From Quatrionicoccus australiensis (lineage in GTDB: Bacteria > Pseudomonadota > Gammaproteobacteria > Burkholderiales > Rhodocyclaceae): a stretch of DNA of 64,000 nt. Positions 54,582-61,397 of the stretch are shown here, piece after piece. The stretch covers positions 310,001 to 374,000 of the forward strand of contig NZ_JAHBAH010000001.1 of the NCBI RefSeq assembly GCF_020510425.1, in the 5' to 3' direction. Every line of letters starts with the position of its first letter. Position 1 is the first letter of the stretch. The translations under genes and the position numbers were made by a program. Under the pieces are notes generated by a model. It did no database searches. It saw only the letters and a program-made list of their open reading frames with translations, and was not told the DNA's origin.

Positions 54582-54782
54582 TTACTTAGCCTTCTTCGGC
54601 TTGCAGCAATCGCCCAGGAACAGGCCAGATGCGTATTGCTTGCCAGTGACAGCCGTGCGCATCTTTCCGCATCCACCGCAGCGCAAACGTGCGGGGATGA
54701 ACTGAATGCCGATCATCTTGGAATGGCTCTCGGCAGTAGCGATGCGCTTCAATTCTTGAACGTGGGCAGTGGCTGCGAACAT
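54582..54782 (-). CDS. Cys-rich small phage protein
   Basis: 66 residues. CGGCGKMRTAV near 35-40 and a late DCC before a Lys-rich tail suggest a zinc-ribbon-like site. The start is ATG 54782 in a TGATG overlap with a 29-residue gene. Not recognised. Confidence 0.55.
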   Translation of the reverse strand: MFAATAHVQELKRIATAESHSKMIGIQFIPARLRCGGCGKMRTAVTGKQYASGLFLGDCCKPKKAK

Positions 54783-54871
54783 CACTCGTCATCCTCTTGA
54801 TCTGATACAAGCTCGACTGCGATAAGAGTTGCAGCAATGACGACGCATGCGGAAATAAGTAGGTAGCTCAT
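54782..54871 (-). CDS. 29-residue membrane peptide
   Basis: MSYLLISACVVIAATLIAVE and an acidic end (SDQEDDE). One membrane helix. Overlaps both neighbours (ATGA and TGATG), which is the main reason to call it. Confidence 0.5.
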   Translation of the reverse strand: MSYLLISACVVIAATLIAVELVSDQEDDE

Positions 54872-55263
54872 GCTGCCCTCCGAATATTTGCGGTACGTGC
54901 TTGCAGATGTTCAAGCTGGCGCATTGCCTTCTGCATGACTGCTGCAGCGGAGTTCATAGCTTCAACGATCTTCACTTCTTCGTCTTCCGGCGCTTTGCGA
55001 TCCGGGCGTCCGTGCATCGTTTCATCGCATGCGTATGCAAGCGGGTCGTAGCACTCGCAGAAGTTCATTGCCGCGATGATCTGGCCGAAAGTAAGACGCT
55101 CGTCCTTTTCAGGGTTAAGGCATGACTTCAAACGGGCATATGCAGAATCCATCTTCAAATGCGGAAACAGATAGACAGCAAGTTCCTTTGCGGACTTCTG
55201 CGAGTTGCTGACCATAAGGTTTAGCGCCTCGTATTCGTCGTCGTAAAACAGCTTTGCTTGCAT
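54868..55263 (-). CDS. CII-like phage regulatory protein
   Basis: 131 residues. MQAKLFYDDEYEALNLMVSN, KSAKELAVYLFPHLKMDSAY and RLKSCLNPEKDERLTF match phage regulatory CII-like proteins. It may control lysogenic transcription as in lambda. GGAG at 6 nt before ATG 55263 sets the start. It is the second gene of the leftward lytic arm. Confidence 0.8.
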   Translation of the reverse strand: MQAKLFYDDEYEALNLMVSNSQKSAKELAVYLFPHLKMDSAYARLKSCLNPEKDERLTFGQIIAAMNFCECYDPLAYACDETMHGRPDRKAPEDEEVKIVEAMNSAAAVMQKAMRQLEHLQARTANIRRAA

Positions 55264-55355
55264 CGTTATCTCCATCCCCTAATGACTAGGGGCGGTTAGG
55301 GGTGCGTTAAAAGGTCAAAAAAAAGAAGATGCTTGCCATGAAAACGAAAAACACA

Positions 55356-55553
55356 TCAGGCTTGCTTCTTCTTTGCGCCGACAAAATAGTCGTAAAGCTT
55401 TTGAACGTTATGGACGCTCGGATTCTCAATTTCCTTGCGCGCAATCTTCTCTACCGTGCGCTTGGACATGCCGGCGGAAATGGCAATAGAAGGCCAGCTA
55501 CCACGGCTTACATGGAGCTTGTCGATAACGAAGTCGTACATGGAAATTTTCAT
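55356..55553 (-). CDS. Cro-like helix-turn-helix protein
   Basis: 65 residues with SWPSIAISAGMSKRTVEKIA as a helix-turn-helix. It is first in the lytic arm, divergent from the repressor gene. The ATG at 55553 lies about 7 bases after the predicted -10, so its mRNA is likely leaderless; no Shine-Dalgarno is present. Probably binds ACCC-N6-GGGT operators. Confidence 0.75.
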   Translation of the reverse strand: MKISMYDFVIDKLHVSRGSWPSIAISAGMSKRTVEKIARKEIENPSVHNVQKLYDYFVGAKKKQA

Positions 55554-55560
55554 AAGACAT

Positions 55561-55589
55561 ATTCTAGACCCTTTTTTGGGTCTATGCAA
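55561..55589 (-). promoter_or_regulatory. PR-like promoter of the lytic arm
   Basis: Minus strand TTGCAT (55589-55584), 17 bases, TAGAAT (55566-55561). Operator 1 fills the spacer. The ATG of the Cro-like gene falls at the expected transcription start. Confidence 0.65.
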
Positions 55590-55602
55590 CCCGAAAAAGG
55601 GT
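55565..55602. promoter_or_regulatory. OR-like operator pair ACCC-N6-GGGT
   Basis: Operator 1, 55565-55584, is the 20-bp palindrome TAGACCC-TTTTTT-GGGTCTA. Operator 2, 55589-55602, is ACCC-GAAAAA-GGGT. The centres are about 21 bp apart, two helical turns, as needed for cooperative dimer binding. Confidence 0.75.
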
Positions 55603-55642
55603 CTAACTTTTGCCTAGTATCTCCATGAAGAATGGAGAAAGA

Positions 55643-56002
55643 ATGACTAGGACAAAGCCAACTCTGTCAAAGGGTGACTACAAGAAAATCTTTGCTGAAT
55701 CCGTCAAATCGATGATGGAAATCAAGTATGAGAGCAGCTCAAACAAGCCGAAGGCGCTCGCTAAAGATGCAGGGATTAGCCTGTCATCGGTGCAAAGAGC
55801 AATCAGCGGAGAAACCGCACCTAACCTGGATACAGTGGAGGCAATCGTCAATGCTCTTGGCTCAACTCCGGCAACGATGCTGCAACAGGGATTCAGCTTG
55901 CAGGCTCTAGAGGCTCACCAATCAACATCTGCGGTCAAGACAATGAGCATCGGAAAGATAGTCGTTCCAAGCCAGAACAGAAGAGCAAACGACAAAAAGT
56001 AA
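55643..56002 (+). CDS. Short HTH repressor, candidate prophage immunity protein
   Basis: 119 residues. SNKPKALAKDAGISLSSVQRA with ISGETAPNLDTVEAI is an XRE-type helix-turn-helix (about 36-65). It has no LexA/S24 peptidase domain, so induction would not be by RecA-driven self-cleavage of this protein. GGAGAAAGA precedes ATG 55643. Divergent from the Cro-like gene across the operator pair, it is the best CI candidate. Confidence 0.7.
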   Translation: MTRTKPTLSKGDYKKIFAESVKSMMEIKYESSSNKPKALAKDAGISLSSVQRAISGETAPNLDTVEAIVNALGSTPATMLQQGFSLQALEAHQSTSAVKTMSIGKIVVPSQNRRANDKK

Positions 56003-56077
56003 CAAATTTGTTAAATATCCTCTTTTCATTGTTGTGTTGTGAGATATTTGCAACGTGATACACAACAACTGGAAAGC

Positions 56078-56314
56078 ATGGCATCTAACGTAAAGCTTTA
56101 TGACCTGTCTAGATCGAATCACGAAGCGGCCAAAGAGGCGCTGACTAATGCCTTGAGCGTTTGCAGAGAAAGGGATATAGATGGAGCGATCATCATCCTA
56201 TCGCGCAGGGATGGCGGAAACTCGACCGTTATCTCTGGCGGCGCTCTGTCAAAGCATGACAAAGCCAACCTTGAGCTGTTCAAGGTTAAGCTGCACATGG
56301 CGATAGAAACATAG
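56078..56314 (+). CDS. Hypothetical protein downstream of the repressor
   Basis: 78 residues: MASNVKLYDLSRSNHEAAKE, then VCRERDIDGAIIILSRRDGG. Not recognised. It shares a transcript direction with the repressor and ends at a terminator, so may be a lysogenic conversion gene. A start further upstream (56039) is possible. Confidence 0.55.
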   Translation: MASNVKLYDLSRSNHEAAKEALTNALSVCRERDIDGAIIILSRRDGGNSTVISGGALSKHDKANLELFKVKLHMAIET

Positions 56315-56400
56315 GGGATATTCCGGCGAGCAAAGAACAGCTGGCCCCGAGTGCGGAGCAACGCACTCAGGAATGCATGACGGTGCGTTCCCCTCTCCAG

Positions 56401-56421
56401 CCCCGTTTCGACGGGGTTTTT
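56401..56421 (+). terminator. Terminator of the repressor transcript
   Basis: Perfect CCCCGT-TTCG-ACGGGG stem with TTTTTA. A further perfect stem GAGTGCG/CGCACTC lies just upstream (56350-56369). Confidence 0.88.
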
Positions 56422-56532
56422 ATTGTACTTTTTTTGCCATGACAATCAATTAGACTAAGGTAATACAACACAAACAATTGTTAAAACGCAAACGCAGTGT
56501 CATGATGACGTTTCACTAACAAGGAGGTGTTT

Positions 56533-56658
56533 ATGAAGACTGCGATTGCTTTCATTGTTGCCGTGCTGGTAGCAGCCCCTGTTCTTGCCCACTCGGGCGG
56601 GACTGATAGCAAGGGGTGCCACTACGATCACAGGACTGGCGTATATCACTGCCATTAA
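56533..56658 (+). CDS. Secreted YHYH-type mini-protein
   Basis: 41 residues: a signal peptide (MKTAIAFIVAVLVAAPVLA) then HSGGTDSKGCHYDHRTGVYH and a final CH. The mature 22 residues carry four His and two Cys, a likely metal-binding YHYH-like motif. The ribosome site AAGGAGGTG is ideal and a strong terminator follows, so it forms its own short unit inside the immunity region. Probably a moron altering the lysogen. Confidence 0.75.
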   Translation: MKTAIAFIVAVLVAAPVLAHSGGTDSKGCHYDHRTGVYHCH

Positions 56659-56677
56659 ATAGCAAGCAACACAGACG

Positions 56678-56703
56678 ATCCCGCCGAGTGCGGGATTTTT
56701 TTT
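56678..56703 (+). terminator. Terminator after the YHYH mini-protein
   Basis: ATCCCGC/GCGGGAT stem, CGAGT loop and a seven-T run. It insulates the early promoter that starts 30 bases later. Confidence 0.9.
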
Positions 56704-56718
56704 GCCTATCGAACATCA

Positions 56719-56761
56719 AAACCCAAAAAAGGGTTTGACAAGACCCTAATTCGGGTTTAAT
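56719..56761 (+). promoter_or_regulatory. PL-like early promoter with OL-like operator pair
   Basis: Operator 3 (56719-56736, AAACCC-AAAAAA-GGGTTT) overlaps the -35 TTGACA (56735-56740). Operator 4 (56743-56756, ACCC-TAATTC-GGGT) lies between it and the -10 TTTAAT (56756-56761; 15-nt spacer, or TAATCT at 17). Same operator as at 55565. Confidence 0.75.
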
Positions 56762-56928
56762 CTACACCCATCGCAGCAAACAACGCACCGCAGGAAAAAC
56801 CCGCGAGTCGGGAATCAAGTTAGGCAAGACGGCAGTGTCCTTAACCGGCGCGGCATGAGTCGAAACAAGAAATACCTGGCGTTGAGCAGCGCAGAAGCAC
56901 AAGCCGATTAACTAGATGGGAGAACGAG

Positions 56929-57135
56929 ATGGCAAGCGACAGAACAATGTACAGACTGCACTCGCCGTATGAGTGGTCGTGCATCCAAGCTGAGCGCAAA
57001 GCAAACAAGGAGCGCGAAGAGTTTGCAATCTTGGCGGAGTTGGTTATTGGGCATGTCCATCCGTCAAACATTGGCCCCCTTCCTCCGAGTCCCGATGTAT
57101 TGCGCAGAAAAGCGCGTCAGATTGGATTGATTTGA
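56929..57135 (+). CDS. Hypothetical early phage protein
   Basis: 68 residues: SPYEWSCIQAERKANKEREE, then LPPSPDVLRRKARQIGLI. Not recognised. First gene after the PL-like promoter; GGGAGAACGAG before the ATG. The 165-base leader may hold antitermination signals. Confidence 0.6.
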   Translation: MASDRTMYRLHSPYEWSCIQAERKANKEREEFAILAELVIGHVHPSNIGPLPPSPDVLRRKARQIGLI

Positions 57136-57456
57136 GTCTCTACCACCAAGGCCAAGCGCCTTGCTAGTGAAGATTTAAGCAGCACCGCTCTTTAGGCCAC
57201 CAACACGGCCCGCCATCCTCAGACCAACGAGGACCGCGACAATTAGACAGTAATGAAACCGGCAAGCTCCCTGCCCCACGTAACGCACTCAAGCCAATGA
57301 GTACGGGTTCCTAGTGGATTTAAGCGGATGACGAGCATAGCGAGCCGGGTAGCAAATCTAAGTGACCGTGTATCAGGCGGTGGCGGACAGTTAATCACTG
57401 GTTGGACTGGCGATCCATTTGCTCAACAAGTTAGCCATACACAAACGTGAATTACC
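57136..57456 (+). other. Gene-free, hairpin-rich stretch of the early operon
   Basis: 321 bases with no coding pattern but several short perfect stems: CAAGGC/GCCTTG near 57145-57161, TCCTC/GAGGA near 57214-57231, ACTCA/TGAGT near 57288-57303. It also has two copies of GATTTAAGC (57172 and 57319 regions). Possible structured RNA. Confidence 0.5.
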
Positions 57457-57554
57457 GCCGATTCCTTCGGGAGTCGGCACATTGAAGGCGAAATATGCGC
57501 ATACGGATGCCAAGCCGTGATTATCTGGATTTCGATGCCAGACGCCTTCAATGT
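57457..57554 (+). ncRNA. Structured intercistronic RNA element A
   Basis: A TTCG-capped 9-bp hairpin (57457-57478) abuts without a gap a 12-bp closing stem, ACATTGAAGGCG (57479-57490) with CGCCTTCAATGT (57543-57554). The 52-base interior can form further arms (ACGG/CCGT, TCTGG/CCAGA). It ends 22 bases before the next start codon and could control its translation. Confidence 0.5.
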
Positions 57555-57576
57555 GAATAACCAACTGGAGGACGAT

Positions 57577-57759
57577 ATGACGCAGTACGAACGCGAAGAA
57601 GAGCAGATAGAGCGCGACTTGCGCGAAGGCTTGCTTTCTCAAGGCGAGTACAGCCGAGCGCTTCAATGCATGCAACGCGACTACAGAGATGAAATGCGCG
57701 GCCTTGCGGAAGATGCGGCGGAACGAGCATACAACGATTTCATGGATGGTCGTTGGTAA
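57577..57759 (+). CDS. Hypothetical early phage protein
   Basis: 60 residues, highly charged and helical (YEREEEQIERDLREGLLSQG). GGAGG before ATG 57577, so a longer frame from 57517, which would run through element A, is rejected. Not recognised. Confidence 0.6.
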   Translation: MTQYEREEEQIERDLREGLLSQGEYSRALQCMQRDYRDEMRGLAEDAAERAYNDFMDGRW

Positions 57760-57765
57760 CACCAA

Positions 57766-57857
57766 GCCGCTTCACTGAGGCGGCAAATCGGATGGCCTGC
57801 ACTCTCAAAAGGAGAAACTGCTACGGTCGACAAACCAACCTGCGGGCCATCCGATTT
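57766..57857 (+). ncRNA. Structured intercistronic RNA element B
   Basis: A 5-bp hairpin GCCGC/GCGGC (57766-57784) directly abuts a perfect 13-bp stem, AAATCGGATGGCC (57785-57797) with GGCCATCCGATTT (57845-57857). The 47-base interior can form TCTC/GAGA. Same plan and place as element A, 24 bases before a start codon, but different sequence. Confidence 0.5.
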
Positions 57858-57881
57858 GACTGATAGGAGATAGAGATAGAG

Positions 57882-58127
57882 ATGGAGAACGACGGTCGGT
57901 ATCCATACACATATGCAGCAGATTACGTTCGCGGACTTGCTGGATACACAGAAGGTGGAACAAAACTTTCTCGCTCTGATGCAAGTCAGGTTAGACAGGG
58001 TATCGCCAAGGCAATCGGGGTTGATGACAAAGAGCTTGCTGAGAAGCTTGCTAGATACTACCTGAATAACCAAGATGTTTTGGGCGATGAAAGTGCAAAG
58101 CAGTTAGCAAAGGTTTTTGGTTACTAA
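57882..58127 (+). CDS. Hypothetical early phage protein
   Basis: 81 residues. KAIGVDDKELAEKLARYYLN and SAKQLAKVFGY look like short helices of a small helical domain. TAGGAG lies upstream of the ATG at longish spacing. Not recognised. Confidence 0.6.
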   Translation: MENDGRYPYTYAADYVRGLAGYTEGGTKLSRSDASQVRQGIAKAIGVDDKELAEKLARYYLNNQDVLGDESAKQLAKVFGY

Positions 58128-58137
58128 CCGAGCATCA

Positions 58138-58196
58138 CCCGCAAGTATCCGCATAGGACGGGGTATTCACTCCAAGACTAGCCCAGGGCTTGCGGG
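58138..58196 (+). ncRNA. Structured intercistronic element C
   Basis: 8-bp stem CCCGCAAG (58138-58145) with CTTGCGGG (58189-58196) enclosing 43 bases. The following 90 bases to the next gene add ACGCT/AGCGT and TCGAG/CTCGA stems. Weaker relative of elements A and B. Confidence 0.4.
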
Positions 58197-58288
58197 AAAC
58201 ACGCTCAAAGCGTTCATGACGCAGAGAGTCGAGGGCGCGTATCTCGATGGCAGCCGGGAAATAGCGGCACTAATAACTGGAGAATGAT

Positions 58289-58546
58289 ATGGAAAATGAA
58301 AAAATTAAGGCGTGGGTAACTAAATATTCGCTTACAGAAGGAATAAAAGAGGTTGAAGGCGAGGTTTGCCACAAAATTAGCAGCGAAATGCTGGCGTACG
58401 ACAAACACAAATATGCCCATGGTAAAGACTGGCACAGAACACAGGATGCGGCAATTGCTCGGGCAGAAGAAATGCGAAAGAAAAAAATCGAGTCGCTTAA
58501 GAAAAGCATCAAAAAGATGGAGTCTCTAGAATTTTTAATTAAATAA
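58289..58546 (+). CDS. Hypothetical early phage protein
   Basis: 85 residues, Lys-rich with a C-terminal coiled-coil (EEMRKKKIESLKKSIKKMES). TGGAGAATGAT precedes the ATG. Not recognised. Confidence 0.6.
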   Translation: MENEKIKAWVTKYSLTEGIKEVEGEVCHKISSEMLAYDKHKYAHGKDWHRTQDAAIARAEEMRKKKIESLKKSIKKMESLEFLIK

Positions 58547-58570
58547 ATAGACAAGCATCCGGAGCTAGAC

Positions 58571-58726
58571 ATGAAACCACGCACCCGCTACGGAATACTA
58601 GACGACTTCGGCGAAGTAATCCGCTGGGTGTGGGATAAGCCGTCTAGCAACTACAAGTACATCACGGAGCGTATTAAATCTGCGCCTGCGGTGGATTGGA
58701 ATAGCTTTGAGCCTGCGTTGTTTTGA
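58571..58726 (+). CDS. Small conserved-looking phage protein
   Basis: 51 residues: MKPRTRYGILDDFGEVIRWV, then PSSNYKYITERI. CCGGAGC before ATG. Its ordered aromatic and charged pattern and 25-base distance from the previous gene support translation. Not recognised. Confidence 0.6.
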   Translation: MKPRTRYGILDDFGEVIRWVWDKPSSNYKYITERIKSAPAVDWNSFEPALF

Positions 58727-58821
58727 TGGTGGCGTGGTATGAAAATATAGAGAAGATAATTGAATCTAAATGCCAATAGTGGAGCTATCGCACTGCGGTC
58801 AACATGTGGAATGGGTAAAAA

Positions 58822-59097
58822 ATGATTAAGTACAGAACGCGATTTGACAAAATTGAGGCGATTGAAGTTGAGCGTGAAACAGAAAAGCAAGTTTTTCTGC
58901 CGGCCAAGCATGGAAATCGATCCATCCGCGAGAACAAGGTTTCTGAATGGAGCAACTGGCACGATTCGTGGGAACTGGCGCATAACTTTCTTGTTGCGAA
59001 AGCTGAGCGAGATGTTGAATCGTTGCGCATGCGACTTAAGCAAGCAAAAGGCAGGGTCGGGCAGATCAGGGGAATGAAGCCTCCTGAACAAAATTAA
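58822..59097 (+). CDS. Hypothetical early phage protein
   Basis: 91 residues. Strands at KYRTRFDKIEAIEVERETEK, a NWHDSWELAHNFL segment and a C-terminal helix (LRMRLKQAKGRVGQI). Not recognised. Confidence 0.6.
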   Translation: MIKYRTRFDKIEAIEVERETEKQVFLPAKHGNRSIRENKVSEWSNWHDSWELAHNFLVAKAERDVESLRMRLKQAKGRVGQIRGMKPPEQN

Positions 59098-59455
59098 CAA
59101 CGCAAACCTAAACCGCCTCCGGGTAAGAGAGGCGGACTAATTCAGACCCCGCATACGCAGCAAGCGCAAGCTGGACTACACGGGCAAATGTAGTCATCCC
59201 TTCCCTTGTAGCTGAACACGGAAGCGCATTCAGCAATAGCCAGCCAAGCCAGAACATCGGGAGAGCATCCACATTGGATGACGGACTATTGGAGCAGCCC
59301 CACCGAGGCCGGGAGTATCGGAACAGCGCAGCGGTGACGCCATGGAAATATTTCAACCGCACCAAATTCAATCTCCCTCTGCATCGCTCTTATATCGGGA
59401 AGCGATGTTTCCGCGCCGCTATCACAGGGCGCGTCTTTTATTCCAAGGAGTCGAC
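59098..59455 (+). ncRNA. 358-base hairpin-rich region, candidate structured RNA
   Basis: No coding pattern. Perfect short stems occur about every 50 bases: CCGCCTC/GAGGCGG, GACTACA/TGTAGTC, GCTGAA/TTCAGC, CATCC/GGATG, CATCGCT/AGCGATG and GCGCC/GGCGC, the last followed by GTCTTTTAT. The next gene's AAGGAG follows at once. Whether it is one RNA or several cis elements is unknown. Confidence 0.4.
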
Positions 59456-59992
59456 ATGAGCGACAAAGACTATTCACTGCTGCGTCCGTTTGATCTGGAG
59501 GCGGCGAAGCGTGGCGAGGCTATTTGCAGAAAAGATGGTCAATCAATGGAATTCGTTGCAGGACCGGACTCCGTTGATGACATCGTTTATCTGACCAAGG
59601 GCGGGGGTGGTGAGTTTGGATTCAGGTGCGTTAATAATATCCGAATGGAGCCTTTGTGTTGGGTTGAAGGGAAGCCGGTTTATAAGGGGGATGTGCTGTA
59701 CCACCCGCTCAAAGGGAAGTGCGTAATCGACATCGTTTTGAGTATCACCGACCACGTCGCGGCGATTCACGACAGCGGGGCTTTTTCTGTGCTGCACTCG
59801 CCCTCTGCTGATGACCTCACCTGGACGCCGCCAAAGGTGAAGCGCGAGGGCTGGGTGAATGTGTATCCGACCTCAACAGGCTCTTTCATGGCAAGAACTT
59901 CAGACGCTTATGAGTCGGAAAATAATGCCAACGATTTTGCACAACCAAGTCGCATCGCCTGCGTCCGCATCGAATGGGAAGAACAGCCATGA
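59456..59992 (+). CDS. Hypothetical early phage protein
   Basis: 178 residues. The opening SLLRPFDLEAAKRGEAICRK and VNVYPTSTGSFMARTSD with a VRIEWEE end belong to a type of early phage protein made of small repeated beta units. AAGGAG before ATG 59456. Function unknown. Confidence 0.7.
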   Translation: MSDKDYSLLRPFDLEAAKRGEAICRKDGQSMEFVAGPDSVDDIVYLTKGGGGEFGFRCVNNIRMEPLCWVEGKPVYKGDVLYHPLKGKCVIDIVLSITDHVAAIHDSGAFSVLHSPSADDLTWTPPKVKREGWVNVYPTSTGSFMARTSDAYESENNANDFAQPSRIACVRIEWEEQP

Positions 59993-60135
59993 AAACACTC
60001 AAGCGCTGGCTTCTCTACTTCCAGATGAGAAGTCTAGAAATCTGCATCGACGGTCAATCTGAATGCCTTATGTGCGTCAGTGATCCTTATCTAACCAATC
60101 GAATCATCGTTGCTCAACTGAATGCTCGAAAATAG
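59989..60135 (+). CDS. Small phage protein, 48 residues
   Basis: MKTLKRWLLYFQMRSLEICI, then QSECLMCVSDPYLTNRIIVA. ATGA overlap with the preceding gene. Not recognised. Confidence 0.55.
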   Translation: MKTLKRWLLYFQMRSLEICIDGQSECLMCVSDPYLTNRIIVAQLNARK

Positions 60136-60203
60136 CTTCGCCGGGTTCGCCGTGAGTACATGGCGCTGCGCAATGTGAGCGAACGCAATAACTGGAGGCT
60201 TGC

Positions 60204-60443
60204 ATGATGGTTGGCTCGTTAAACCTACACGGAATTGTCGGCGTGCATCTGGATTCAATTGACCACGGAACGACGGATTACGGCGATCACTACTCACGAT
60301 CAATCGTGTTTGAGGCGATCAATGCAGCGGGAAGCAAGCAGGAATTCCGCGTCAATCTGTTCTCTGACAACGGACATAACCTGCTTGTCTCCGATGCAGA
60401 GCTTGATGCAATTCTACTTGAGCCAGTACGGGAGGCAGCATGA
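60204..60443 (+). CDS. Hypothetical early phage protein
   Basis: 79 residues with beta strands (SRSIVFEAINAAGSKQEFRV) and a LVSDAELDAILLEPV helix. GGAGG before the ATG and ATGA overlap with the next gene. Not recognised. Confidence 0.6.
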   Translation: MMVGSLNLHGIVGVHLDSIDHGTTDYGDHYSRSIVFEAINAAGSKQEFRVNLFSDNGHNLLVSDAELDAILLEPVREAA

Positions 60444-60622
60444 GCGAAAAAGAAAAGATTATGTGCTCGACACGTGGTCTTCTTAAAGGCGGTCGTGCGG
60501 CATGCGGCTACGTCATTGTTGGCAACAAATCGTGCAGCCTTAAGCCCGGAGAATGCGCGCTTCAAGTTGGTTCTGACCCGAAAGAATCGACGCCAATCCA
60601 AGTTGTCAGTGATTCGCCATGA
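60440..60622 (+). CDS. Cys-containing small phage protein
   Basis: 60 residues. C9, C22, C32 and C39 could form a small metal site (CSTRGLLKGGRAACGYVIV). Overlaps both neighbours by ATGA. Not recognised. Confidence 0.6.
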   Translation: MSEKEKIMCSTRGLLKGGRAACGYVIVGNKSCSLKPGECALQVGSDPKESTPIQVVSDSP

Positions 60623-60789
60623 CCACTCCCCAAGCCCGCGCCGCAGTACGCGCATACAAGCACATCACCCAATGGGGCCAACATGCCGCTCTTCGTTATG
60701 TAGAGCGACACGATGCAATCAAGCACTTTGCAGAGATAGTCATGTTCGAGTTTCGGCGAAAGTCTAGGAGTAGTGGACATGGACGATGA
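60619..60789 (+). CDS. Small basic phage protein
   Basis: 56 residues: MTTPQARAAVRAYKHITQWG, HDAIKHFAEIVMFEF and an Arg-rich end. ATGA-coupled. Not recognised. Confidence 0.55.
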   Translation: MTTPQARAAVRAYKHITQWGQHAALRYVERHDAIKHFAEIVMFEFRRKSRSSGHGR

Positions 60790-60964
60790 CGATGGCGGCC
60801 TAATGTTCTGGCAACAATTTCAACAACAGTTTGCGGAGGTTTTCGAGAATGAAACAGATCACATCAGCCTTTGTGAAGGCAAAGCGGGAGTTTGGCCCTG
60901 CTCTCAAGTGCAAGACAAACCCGGCGTTCAAGTCGAAGTACGCCGACTTGGCCGCATGTCTTGA
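60779..60964 (+). CDS. Small acidic ORF overlapping erf
   Basis: 61 residues starting MDDDDGGLMFWQQFQQQFAE. AGGAG at 8-nt spacing supports the start, but 116 bases overlap erf in another frame, and only the first part looks protein-like. Either a real overlapping gene or the front of one whose end drifted. Confidence 0.4.
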   Translation: MDDDDGGLMFWQQFQQQFAEVFENETDHISLCEGKAGVWPCSQVQDKPGVQVEVRRLGRMS

Positions 60965-61397
60965 AGCGGTAGATGAAGCGCTGCTGAATAATGGCATTGC
61001 GCTGATTCAAGAAACGTTCGACGACAACACCGGGGTTACGGTCGAGACTGTATTCCGGCATGAGTCAGGCGAGGAAATGCGCTGCGGAAAGTTGCACGTT
61101 CCGGCCAGCAAGCAAGACCCGCAGGGCTACGGTAGCGCGCTCAGTTACGCCCGCCGCTACTCGCTGATGGCTGCGTGTGGCATCGCAGCAGAAGACGACG
61201 ACGGCAACGCAGCAAGCAAGCCTTCGCCGCCGAAGCAAGTAGAGCCGCTGGATGTTGAAAAGGCTATCCAGGCAATCACTGCTGCACCGACAAAGGCAAA
61301 GGCGCAGCAATACGCAAACGCAGCACTTGAGCGCGCCAAGAAGGAAGACACGGCACGCATCACCGCAGCACTCAACAACTACAAGGAAGCAGCATGA
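60849..61397 (+). CDS. erf: Erf-family single-strand annealing protein
   Basis: 182 residues. FGPALKCKTNPAFKSKYADL near 15-34, IALIQETFDDNTGVTVETVF and the core YGSALSYARRYSLMAACGIA near 98-117 are Erf hallmarks. Erf rings anneal complementary strands in phage recombination and genome circularisation. GGAGG precedes ATG 60849; ATGA overlap with ssb. Confidence 0.9.
   Translation: MKQITSAFVKAKREFGPALKCKTNPAFKSKYADLAACLEAVDEALLNNGIALIQETFDDNTGVTVETVFRHESGEEMRCGKLHVPASKQDPQGYGSALSYARRYSLMAACGIAAEDDDGNAASKPSPPKQVEPLDVEKAIQAITAAPTKAKAQQYANAALERAKKEDTARITAALNNYKEAA

Noticed and set aside
57517..57576. Upstream extension of the 57577 gene
   Set aside because: Runs through structured element A and lacks a ribosome site; the inner ATG has GGAGG.
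59274..59459. 61-residue frame in the 59098-59455 gap
   Set aside because: Crosses several stems and overlaps the next gene's ribosome site; no protein-like pattern.
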